From Thinopyrum elongatum (lineage: Eukaryota > Streptophyta > Magnoliopsida > Poales > Poaceae), in assembly GCA_011799875.1 (NCBI GenBank), contig CM022300.1, positions 112,295,201 to 112,359,200 on the forward strand: a stretch of DNA of 64,000 bases, in the 5' to 3' direction. The translations under genes and the position numbers were made by a program. Under the pieces are notes generated by a model. That model did no database searches, was not told where the DNA came from, and saw nothing but the letters and a program-made list of their open reading frames with translations. Positions 56,351 through 64,000 of the stretch are shown one piece after another (the stretch's first letter is position 1; every line of letters begins with the position of its first letter).

Positions 56351-57538
56351 CTATGCAAACGTTGCCGCTCCTCCTCCATGCTTAAGCACAACATTGTCAC
56401 CTTGGAACTGAAACCCTTGATCGTAGATATGTTCCGGGCGCTCATCCTCTATGATCATATTGTGCATGATCACACAAGCGGTCATCACCTCCCACAACTT
56501 CTTGGTGCTCCAAGTTCTAGCAGGATACTGAACGATGCCCCATTGAGATTGCGGAACACTAAAGGCACGCTCGACATCCTTCCTAGCACCCTCTTGCTCT
56601 TGGGCAAATCTCCTCTTCTCTCCGATAGGGTTGAAGATTCTCTTCAAAATAGTGGTCCACTGAGGATAGATACCGTCAGCTAGGTAGTATCCTTTGTTGG
56701 AGTTGTGGCCGTTGATGTTAACATTCACAGGCGGGCAGTTGCCTTCTGCAAGCCTTGCAAACACCGGCGAGTGTTGAAGCACGTTAATATCATTGTGCGA
56801 TCCGGCCATCCCAAAGAAAGAGTGCCAGATCCAGAGATCTTGTGAGGCCACGGCCTCAAGTATGACAGTGCAAGCCTTGACATGAACCCTATACTGTCCT
56901 TGCCAAGCAGAATGGCAGTTCTTCCACTCCCAGTGCATGCAGTCTATGCTGCCAAGCATCCCTAGGAAGCCCCTGCTGGCATTCATCGCCAACAAGCGGG
57001 TTGTATCTTCAGCAGTTGGCTCTCTCAAGTACTTAGGGCCAAACACTGCAATCACAGCCTTGCAGAACTTGTACATGGAGTCTAGGCACGTAGGCTCGCT
57101 CATACAGACGTACTCATCAACGAGATCACCGGACACTCCGTATGCAAGCATAAGGATAGCTGCAGTGCATTTCTGATAAGAGGAGAAGCTAATCTTTCCA
57201 AGGGAATCCTCCTTGCACTCGAAATACTTATCGTATCTGACCACCCCCTCCCGAATACGGTTGAAAACATGCCTAGCCATACGGAAACGGCGCAGGAATT
57301 GGTGATGTTTGAAGAGCGGGTTGGGTGTCTCAAAGTAGTCCTTCCAAAGAAGAAAATGGCCGCGCTCTCGGTTGCGACTCAACGCCGGAGTGTGCACCGG
57401 GATCGAGCCCCGGAACAACGGCCGCTGCCTACTAAGGTGGTCATGGACCAACACGGCAGCCACCATCTCCTCATCATCAGAGGAGTCATCGGAGTCGCAG
57501 AGAAAATTGTGGAAAAAGAACTCGTTGGTGGAGTCCAT
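56351..57538 (-). CDS. Harbinger transposase (DDE_Tnp_4), uninterrupted
   Basis: A 395-residue frame without stops, beginning MDSTNEFFFHNFLCDSDDSS with an acidic N-terminus. A helix-turn-helix-like region (about residues 80-150, RMARHVFNRIREGVV, ILMLAYGVSGDLVDEY) precedes the nuclease core. The DDE residues are in place: Asp199 in GSIDCMHWEW, Asp250 in GSHNDINVL and Glu323 in KDVERAFSVPQ. It ends near the left terminal repeat. Length and order match plant PIF/ALP1-like nucleases. It would excise and insert elements at TWA targets. Only the sequence SVPQSQWGIV, where GVLQSRFAIV is usual, looks unusual. Of all transposase genes in this window this is the only one that could be functional. Confidence 0.92.
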   Translation of the reverse strand: MDSTNEFFFHNFLCDSDDSSDDEEMVAAVLVHDHLSRQRPLFRGSIPVHTPALSRNRERGHFLLWKDYFETPNPLFKHHQFLRRFRMARHVFNRIREGVVRYDKYFECKEDSLGKISFSSYQKCTAAILMLAYGVSGDLVDEYVCMSEPTCLDSMYKFCKAVIAVFGPKYLREPTAEDTTRLLAMNASRGFLGMLGSIDCMHWEWKNCHSAWQGQYRVHVKACTVILEAVASQDLWIWHSFFGMAGSHNDINVLQHSPVFARLAEGNCPPVNVNINGHNSNKGYYLADGIYPQWTTILKRIFNPIGEKRRFAQEQEGARKDVERAFSVPQSQWGIVQYPARTWSTKKLWEVMTACVIMHNMIIEDERPEHIYDQGFQFQGDNVVLKHGGGAATFA

Positions 57539-58133
57539 TTGTACCTTGGGGGCAAACTGTCGAACAGCTTGCGGGCGTCATCGAAGAAGCTGGCCGGCGA
57601 AGAGACGCGTGCCTCCCCTGGACCAGGTAGCTAGCCTGGCGGCATCGGATGAGCGTGGCGGCTTCAAGCGAGCGTGGTATCGTCAGACGAAGGAGCTGGC
57701 CGGGGGTGCGGGGGCGACTTCGTGCTCGCGATGATGTCGAGGTGGGGGTGGGAAGCTGCGGTGGCCCAGCGACGAGGCAGTGGTGGCGGTGATGTGGGAG
57801 GTGGCGGTGTGCGGGGGAGGTGTGTGGGCGCGGACTGCTGGCAGGGGCACCGAAACTGGGCGACGGCGGCGACGGGGTGGGGTGGGCGAGGGCTTGCTGT
57901 CAATGGGGGTGGAAGAGAATGGCTAATGTGCCACCGACTGGTGGGCCAGGGGGAGGAGTAGGCGCGCGTCCGCTTCGTGTTTGTGGTGATGCAAATGAGG
58001 CCCAAATTTGGGTCAGGAATGGGTCGTTAGGTGGACGAAAAGCGGACACGCGTCCGTTTGAGTCGCGCGTTGGGCTGACTTTTCTGTCCGCAGCGACCCA
58101 AACGGACACACGTGAATGAAATGGGTTGGCGCG
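57539..58133 (-). other. 5' non-coding part of Harbinger element
   Basis: GC-rich leader and promoter region of the transposase. The open frames on both strands here follow base composition and have no recognisable domain. Confidence 0.6.
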
Positions 58134-58145
58134 TTGGAGTTGCTC
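58134..58145 (-). repeat. Harbinger terminal inverted repeat, right
   Basis: Complement GAGCAACTCCAA, followed outside by TAA. Confidence 0.85.
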
Positions 58146-58148
58146 TAA

Positions 58149-58612
58149 GGTCATCCGAAAAGGTGTCGGCCCGTTCGAGATCAACGCGCCCATCGCCATC
58201 GGACATGAGCCGGCGGCAGCCCAGCGTCGCGAAGCGACATATGTCGTCACCCCACATAGGCAGAGCCACAGAGCCCTCCCTCCACGTCCTCGGTGCCTCC
58301 ACGCCAATACGCCACGATGATCGTTGGTGTGGAGCATGTTTAGTTGTTGTTCTATTTTTCGCCGCCCCGTTCAAGATAGTCTGACAGAGCCTGCGCAGAT
58401 GTACGCATGCTCTGAATCAGCTTCTACATCATGTTCAATTGCTTGCAAAGATTTTTTGTACATGGAGGGGAAAACGGAAGTCCGTTGTTTGGTTCGTTGC
58501 TTTGGGCGTGGCTAATGCAACCATTCGTGTTTGGTTGTGTGCAAGACGTATGTGTAAGAAGTAAATAGAGAGGGTTTGATGGAATCGGTGTTGTATTGCT
58601 TGAGCCTCATGA

Positions 58613-58614
<2 letters not shown>
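58149..58614. other. Unassigned stretch
   Basis: GC-rich to about 58330, then mixed. No gene is supported. Confidence 0.4.

Positions 58615-58667
<53 letters not shown>
58615..58667. repeat. (AT)n microsatellite
   Basis: 53 bp of perfect AT dinucleotide repeat. Confidence 0.98.
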
Positions 58668-58670
<3 letters not shown>

Positions 58671-59965
58671 CTAAATAGTTATTATGCTAACACTTCCACA
58701 CTGCAAGCTCAACGCAAGTGTACTGCATCTTTGTACGGTGAGCACTGCAATGCTTTACAGGAGAACTGATTCATTTTTTGGCTGTCCGCCTGTCTGTTCT
58801 GTGTGGAATCGGGTGTTGCGGGATGATTTAATTTGTTTCTGGACGCCATTTGACCTTTTTTCATTGTAATTTGCTGGAAAAACGACTAAAATCTGGGTAA
58901 ATCAAGCGATTTGGTGGACGAGCTTTGCTCTGTTCATTCGTGTTCGTGTCGGATGCGACTTTTTGGCGCTCGGATGTTCTTTGTTAGTAGGAATTCTTTG
59001 ATTGTGTTCGTTTAATCGCTCCCTTTACTCTAGAATTTGTGTAATTTTTAGGAGTTAGTTTTCAATTCCTGCGAATTTGATTGTGTGGGTGGGTGAGCTT
59101 CGTCCGCTCCTCTGTTCTTGTTGATGTTTTGGATTTTGTGCGTCGATGCATTTTTTAATCTTATAATTACTGTCACTGTTGGTTTGAATTCATTGTATTG
59201 CGGCTGTAATCTTCATATTTTGAATTGCAATTTTTAAAGAAAAGCTCATGCTGTTCGTCCAGTGACCGTGTGTTCGATGTAATTTTTTGCGAGGTATTTT
59301 TCGAAAACTTAGTGATTGGGCAATTTTTAGGCGAGTTATGGAAGTGCGAGTGAATTGGCACCTCTGTTAGTCTCCCACATGTCTGTATTTGTACTGCTTT
59401 AATTTTATTGTTGCAGTTTTGGCATATGTTGTAGTGCACTACATTTTCGTTAGTAGTGGACTTCGTTGTAGCTGTATTACAGTGGTCATTGCAGCTTATG
59501 AGACTTCTCTTTTCTTAAACTGCATTCTGTGTTTTAGATAACTGCATAATATGCACTTTTCATACTACATTAGCAGTATGGTTAATGTGCTATTCTGCTG
59601 TTAGAATAGATGTTCTATTTTTGTGTTGGTGTTAGCTGAATAGTTTTATGACAATTTTTTTGAATTGCATACTATGAGAATTCTTTTGAACATCATATGT
59701 TAACTGCAAAGTTTCAACCATTCGCATTGCATTGTTACTATTGAGAGGACTGCATTTTTTATATTTTAGGACCACACTATGTGTATTAGATAACTCCATT
59801 CTGTCACCAGCAACTTGTCTAAAAGGGTGATAAAATGATGGAGACGAGGTCGCATACATTAATAAGGCACCGTTCAAATTGTCTGATGGACATAATTTTA
59901 AAAGCATACAGCATAAGCAAAGCATTAGAAATATACCACATATGGCTTGCTTTATCTTAGATAGC

Positions 59966-60208
59966 CTACAGTGCAAATATTGTAAACTTCAGGGAGTCTT
60001 TTTCTTTGTAGAAAAACACCATGGCCACTTCTCCGGCCTCAAAGCCATTCTGGGAGACAAAATCTTTCCAACCAGTAGTTATGTTGATGCAGTCTTCAGA
60101 GTCGATGTGGTAGTCAGCGTGCATGTCTGCATACCCATTCTTGTGTTGTGTCTCCAAAGTAACCTTCCCTGAACTCGGAGCAGGAAACTTTATTGTGGAT
60201 GGCAGTTT
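59966..60208 (-). CDS. B3-type domain protein, exon 2
   Basis: Begins after acceptor AATGCAG at 60209 and runs to a stop at 59966: KLPSTIKFPAPSSGKVTLET, then DCINITTGWKDFVSQNGFEA, GEVAMVFFY and a C-terminal FTIFAL. The GWKDF...NGFEAGE...FF pattern is the second half of a plant B3 DNA-binding domain. With exon 1 (60708-60872) it gives a 135-residue protein in phase. No stops or frameshifts are seen, so it may be a real small gene or a captured fragment. Confidence 0.6.
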   Translation of the reverse strand, partial: KLPSTIKFPAPSSGKVTLETQHKNGYADMHADYHIDSEDCINITTGWKDFVSQNGFEAGEVAMVFFYKEKDSLKFTIFAL

Positions 60209-60707
60209 CTGCATTTTGGCATGGATGGAAAAAGAATTTTTATAAGTAAACACCAAATGTTTTTCTTTATATTAGGATGATTTGTTTATGTTGACTTAAA
60301 TATGTACATATATATGACTACTATTTAATAAAGTAGTTGCAATGTATGAACAAACTTATATACGGAATTGACCTCTAGTTTTAGTACAATATATTTTATA
60401 CTGTAACATGTTTGTACTGCAAGGTCATTTGCAGTGTACTTCGCTAGCATGTTAAGAGAACTGCAACACTGATCTATTGAACCTCTTTTTTGTTCGTGTG
60501 TTGGGGTTCTGATCTAACTAGTGTCGATACCTGGTGTGGTACTAAAGAAAAATAGGTGGAACTATCTAGTCTTAATAGCTGACAAATCTGAACAACAATA
60601 CAAAATCTTTGTTTTGTTGATACTACTGAACAAATTGATGGAAATATACATTCAGATGTGGATTTGCAGCCTAGATTGTGTCAAAAAATGTGAGGGGAAA
60701 AACATAC

Positions 60708-60872
60708 CCAAGTTTCCTGCAGGTCTGCGGATGTGAGGCGATGAAGAAATGGTGCCCGAAACCCCCTGTTGGGTATCATCAGGCACCCGAGCTTGCTGTG
60801 CCACTCGGCGTCGGCGAGCTCCAGACCATCGACGTACATGCATGTGTCCGCTATGGGTGCCATCCTTGCCAA
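60708..60872 (-). CDS. B3-type domain protein, exon 1
   Basis: ATG at 60870-60872 (MARMAPIADTCMYVDGLELA, ending LTSADLQETW), followed by donor GTATGT at 60707. The intron of about 500 bp (60209-60707) is AT-rich, and exon 2 joins in phase 0. GCLMIPNRGF may match the first B3 strands (the MVIPxxF motif). B3 proteins bind DNA in plant gene regulation; whether this one is expressed cannot be told. Confidence 0.55.
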
Positions 60873-60899
60873 GCACCTGCACTAACAATCCATGGCTGG

Positions 60900-61379
60900 T
60901 TTAGTGGAAATTCATAGAACAATTGGGGATGGGCGGAACCCTAGATCTAAGATTTGAAGAACAAGAGGAAGGGGGGAGGAGTTGTGTGAGTCTGGAGCAC
61001 GAATGGATAGGTTTTATGCAGCCAATTAAGAAACGAAAGTAATAAATGTTGTGGTTGGTGTTAGGTGGTGGAGGGATTCTGATTCAGTATACGAGAATGC
61101 ATTTGAGAAGCAACAACACTGCTTACTTCAGTCTAATGAACTGCATTGTGTATGCAAACAAACTGCAGAATGCGTGGATTATGTTAGTGTTTTTATTTTT
61201 CTAGTTATTGTTTTTATTTTATTGGGCCGTGGTTTTTGTTGGTATGTGGGAATGTTTTTTATTTTTAGTGGCCTCTCTTTGCGTGTTGGGCCTATGTCGA
61301 GGAGCAAAATCGCATTCGGCCCAAGTAGGCCTGCCAGCACGGCTGGTTCCCGGAGCGCTGTGTGTGCGCGCTAATGTTT
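60900..61379. other. Upstream region of the B3-type gene, no other gene
   Basis: GC-moderate leader-like sequence to about 60,990 (AGGGTTCCGCC on the minus strand), then AT-rich. It might contain the gene's promoter; no clear TATA box. Confidence 0.35.
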
Positions 61380-61380
61380 A

Positions 61381-61423
61381 GTCCCACCTAGCCCACCGAG
61401 AGCGCGTCGGACCTGTTTATAAA
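61381..61423 (+). promoter_or_regulatory. snRNA-type promoter-like pair (USE + TATA)
   Basis: GTCCCACCTAG (61381-61391) resembles the plant upstream sequence element RTCCCACATCG, and TTTATAAA lies at 61416-61423, 24 bp after it. In plant snRNA genes such close spacing is typical of polymerase III use. A transcript would start near 61447, and the first long T-run is at 61623. The downstream sequence is not a known U RNA to me. It may be part of a repeat with such a promoter. Confidence 0.35.
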
Positions 61424-62214
61424 CCCTGGCGAGGCAACGCTCTCGAACTCCTCTGGTTACTTATTGGGCGCTTATACACGGCGCTCGCAACTCTTTCATC
61501 TCTGACCTATGGGCCCTTGTGTGCCTGGCCCCATGCATCGTGGCTCAGAACGGACTCACCTAGTTTGGGCGGAGACTTACTACGAGACTGGCTCGGGCCT
61601 GGTTGCACCTGGGTGGTCAAATTTTTTTCTTCATATTTTTTCTCTTACGTATCTTCTAATATAGGGCGTGCACTGCATTCATCATACTTATGTACTGCAT
61701 GTGCCCACATTTCATACTACATATGCAGGTGCATTTTTTGCACTGCATGCATCATATTTTGTGCACTGCATCTTTGTCGATTTTTTCTTAGTGTTTTTCC
61801 TCTTACGTATTCTTTTCTAATATACGGTGTGCACTGCTTTGTTAGGTCTGTGTGCACTGCATTTGTCAGAATAATGTACTGCATGTGCACACATTTTTTG
61901 CACTGCATGCATCGCTTGTGTGCAGCACATCTTCGTCCGTTTTGTGGACTGGTCGAATCACATACTTTATGTGCACTGCAGTATGTTGTAGTATTGAACT
62001 CTAGTTTTGTAATTGAAATGAAGTTCTTCATGCATAAGCAAAGTTCATCATTACAAGCCATTTTGTATGACAAGCAAACTAAGTTCAGCAAAAGCAAACG
62101 ATCACAAGCAAACTAACGTTACATAAGCAAACAACAGAAAGCAAATTTGATGATAAATCTAAAACGACGCGAGCAATGTTGGAGATACTTTCTTGGGCGG
62201 CACCGTCTGCTTCT

Positions 62215-62901
62215 TCACCAGGTAGAGTCTCCCCAGCTGCTCCTGGCGCGCTTCTTGGGAGGCTCCTCCTTCTCCAGCTTTGCACGACGAAGCCCATCCT
62301 GGGTGAGGGTGATGCGGTTCCATATCTCGTACGCTGCGTAGGCGTCCTTTGCCGCGTACTCAATGTGCCTCATGGACAGGGGCAGGGAGGCCCAGCGCGC
62401 GTGTTCTTCGTTGGTGATCTTCTTCTTCATGTTGTTGTAGTAGTCGTCGATGAGCATGCCGGCGATGTCTGCAAGGGAGTCCAACTCCTTGGTGGCCTCG
62501 GGCACCCTCCATTCCTTCTAGATGTCGACGAAGTTGGCGACCTCCAGATTGATGCGCTCGACCCTGGTTCAGTCACCGTCGATGGAGAAGCCAGCAAACA
62601 TGTACCTGGGGTCGGCGAGGAAGTTGTCGAAGATGGTGCACCTTTCAGCGGCGTTCAGTTGGAAGAGCAGCACCAGCTGAGTCTTGCCAACGGAGAGTTG
62701 GACGAGGGCGGGTTTCTGTGTCTTGTCAGGCTCGTTGTTGTACCCTAGATCAATTCCGACGATTTTGTGGCACTGGAGCCTGAGGTGGCGCTCGTACTGC
62801 TCAAGGGAGGTCGTCATCTGCTTCTTGTCGTTGGTGTGGATGACGTGCAACTTGGTGTTGCCGTGGGCCTCCACGTTCCTGTACTCGTCGACAAACCCCA
62901 T
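62215..62901 (-). pseudogene. DEDD 3'-5' exonuclease (WRN-like), broken
   Basis: Start MGFVDEYRNVEAHGN at 62901. The frame is kept to 62215 but has a TGA at 62569-62571 and a TAG at 62518-62520 (the latter probably a changed CAG). The fold is a DnaQ-like exonuclease. Motif I is IDLGYN (residues 50-55), where an Asp-x-Glu is needed, so the Glu at position 53 is replaced by Gly. Motif II is FAGFSIDGD. Motif III is YAAKDAYAAYEIW, with the Tyr-x3-Asp pattern intact. The tail is Lys/Arg-rich (KKRARSSW). Related single-exon genes are numerous in cereals. As it stands it is inactive on two grounds. Confidence 0.75.
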
Positions 62902-63246
62902 CGCCGGCAGTAGGGCTTGGTGTCTTCTATGGAGATTGATGTGATGCAGCGATTTGGTGGCAGCGCAATGGATACTTGTGTTGTTGTGTATGAGAAAGCC
63001 TTGGCGGGAGTCTGAATTTAAGGGGGGGATGGCCACAGCGGATGAACTGCACGATCTCGCTGACGATGCGGTTGTGCAGATCGTGGGTTGGGGTTGCGTC
63101 TGTGATCGTGGGTTTGTGGCAATGGAACCGCTCGGATTGGGCGGTTGTCTTCGAACGTGGTTTTTTTAAGTGGTTTTATTTTATTTTTCATCAGTAAAAT
63201 TTGTTGACCACCATGTTTTGTGCGAACGGGCATTTGTCAAGTTATA

Positions 63247-63369
63247 TGTATTATACGTGTTTCCGAAACTGCACTGCTTATGGTACCACACTGCTTCGTC
63301 TAATAAAATGCACTGCATTATCTATAGCTGCGTATTGCACCTGTTTTGCGTGTACTTGCTCCAGCCCCT
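63247..63369. repeat. Direct repeat, copy 1
   Basis: GAAACTGCACTGCTTATGG to TGTACTTGCTCCAGCCCC, repeated about 174 bp downstream with few changes. Confidence 0.85.
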
Positions 63370-63423
63370 TGAAAAAGTGCAGTATATTCCGCAATTTACG
63401 AGTTTTTCACCGTGAACTAGACC

Positions 63424-63542
63424 ATGTATGTATTTTGCGAAACTGCACTGCTCATGGTACCGCACTGCTTCGTCTAGTAAAATGCACTGCATTGTCTATA
63501 GCTGCGTACTGCACCTGTTTTGCGTGTACTTGCTGCAGCCCC
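63424..63542. repeat. Direct repeat, copy 2
   Basis: GAAACTGCACTGCTCATGG to TGTACTTGCTGCAGCCCC, matching copy 1 almost base for base. Confidence 0.85.
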
Positions 63543-63734
63543 TGTCACGGGTGGGGTGTGGGGGTGTTGGGGGGGACCTCCCCCCCATTTTTTTACGAAC
63601 TGCATGTATTTATTTGTTTTGACTATTCGAACTTCATTTTCTTTCACAGCGAACTGCATCTGGTACTAACTTCTTTGTTTCGATTTTTTTTTTTGAGAAT
63701 CCTTTGTTTCGATCTGGTCCGTCTTATTTAGCCG

Positions 63735-64000
63735 GCCCATTTTATGTAACTCTTTCCCACGTGGGCCTCGCACGCGGCCCTCCCAGGCGATCCCACTGCT
63801 CCGCTCATAGGGAGAGGCCGAAAAGAAACATCTCCCCTCTCTTGCAGCGCCTCCCGAAACATCTCTCCCTCGAGCAAAACCGCCGTCACCCGGAGCAACC
63901 GCCGTCGCCCGCGGAATCGCCGTCCTCAAGAGGTCCATATTGCTGCATTCCGCGCCCCCGTCGGCTCCCCCCAGCCCTTCCCGCTCCGCTCCCCCAGCCC
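63735..64000 (+). promoter_or_regulatory. Probable gene promoter and 5' leader, cut by window end
   Basis: Sequence turns sharply GC-rich with CCACGTGGGCC (ACGTG core near 63755), AGCCGGCCCA and then a C/CT-rich run (CTCCCGAAACATCTCTCCCT, GCCGTCACCCGG) like the leaders of grass genes. A TTATTTAG near 63723 could be a weak TATA. The start codon would be at or after 64000. A minus-strand gene end is less likely because no stop or polyA signal is apparent. Confidence 0.4.

Larger units (their letters stand above)
55959..58145 (-). mobile_element. Complete PIF/Harbinger DNA transposon
   Basis: The ends are inverted repeats GAGCAACTTCAA (55959) and, complemented, GAGCAACTCCAA (58145), one mismatch in twelve. 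Further matches include CATTTGGGTCG/CGTTTGGGTCG about 55 bp inside. The 3-bp target TAA is duplicated at 55956-55958 and 58146-58148, as expected for this superfamily. The 2,187-bp element holds one transposase gene on the minus strand and no second (Myb-like) ORF, so it would need that partner from elsewhere. Confidence 0.9.
58680..63680 (+). other. ACTGCA-rich segment carrying two gene pieces
   Basis: By eye about 26 ACTGCA hexamers occur on the plus strand and only about five on the minus strand in 5 kb, clustered at 58697-58750, 59515-59755, 61660-61980 and 63260-63660, often as GCACTGCATG or GTACTGCATG. The B3-type gene (59966-60872) and the exonuclease pseudogene (62215-62901), both minus-strand, sit between the clusters. 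This could be a gene-capturing transposon with internal repeats. I found no terminal inverted repeats or target duplication, so the boundaries are only those of the motif. Confidence 0.4.

Noticed and set aside
57664..58337. GC-rich frames in the Harbinger 5' region
   Set aside because: They occur on both strands, cross the terminal repeat and have no domain.
61517..62116. 199-codon plus-strand frame, Cys-rich
   Set aside because: The Cys/Ala/Tyr pattern is a translation of ACTGCA repeats, and it ends antisense to the exonuclease pseudogene.

Overview
The window looks like intergenic, transposon-packed chromosomal DNA of a Triticeae grass (wheat, Aegilops or barley type). The evidence is an Angela/BARE-type copia element with the typical 'TGAAGGAAATATGCCC' LTR start, gypsy LTRs of the Sabrina/WHAM and Fatima types, a CACTA element with a CACTACAAAAA terminus, a PIF/Harbinger element, and GC-rich gene-like 5' regions with grass codon use. 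Nothing here looks bacterial, viral or organellar. Family names come from memory of terminal sequences and should be taken as types, not database hits.

Layout. 1-1333: part of a Fatima-like gypsy LTR (minus). 1334-6419: a truncated minus-strand gypsy element (gag-protease, leader, primer site, LTR) carrying many near-palindromic CCGGATGTCCGG repeats; it sits in a short open frame that may be the first exon of a gene (6420-6590). 6591-15900: mostly non-coding sequence built of diverged, repeated modules, including a long foldback element (9004-9848) and a decayed ORF with 93-bp coding repeats. 15900-35949: the transposase half and right end of a CACTA element. Its transposase gene is split by a complete 10.3-kb gypsy element (20070-30374, target duplication CGTAC). 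It also holds an antisense GRF zinc-finger ORF, large internal repeats and subterminal arrays.

36223-54637 is a nest of retroelements. A minus gypsy remnant holds a solo LTR (target duplication ACCAA), which in turn holds an Angela copia element (38989-47683, target duplication GATAC). A truncated minus copia and the 3' half of another gypsy element with a 2.3-kb LTR follow. 55959-58145 is a complete Harbinger element with an uninterrupted transposase that keeps its DDE residues. 58680-63680 is a segment crowded with the hexamer ACTGCA on one strand. It contains a two-exon B3-type gene or gene fragment and a DEDD exonuclease pseudogene. The last 270 bases look like the promoter and 5' leader of a gene lying beyond the window.

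Nearly all coding sequence is transposon-derived, and most is broken by stops and frameshifts. The Harbinger transposase and a 174-aa ORF behind the gypsy pol genes are the clearest uninterrupted frames. The nesting order can be read from the target duplications: CACTA before the gypsy insertion at 20070; minus gypsy remnant before the solo LTR, and the solo LTR before the Angela copy.
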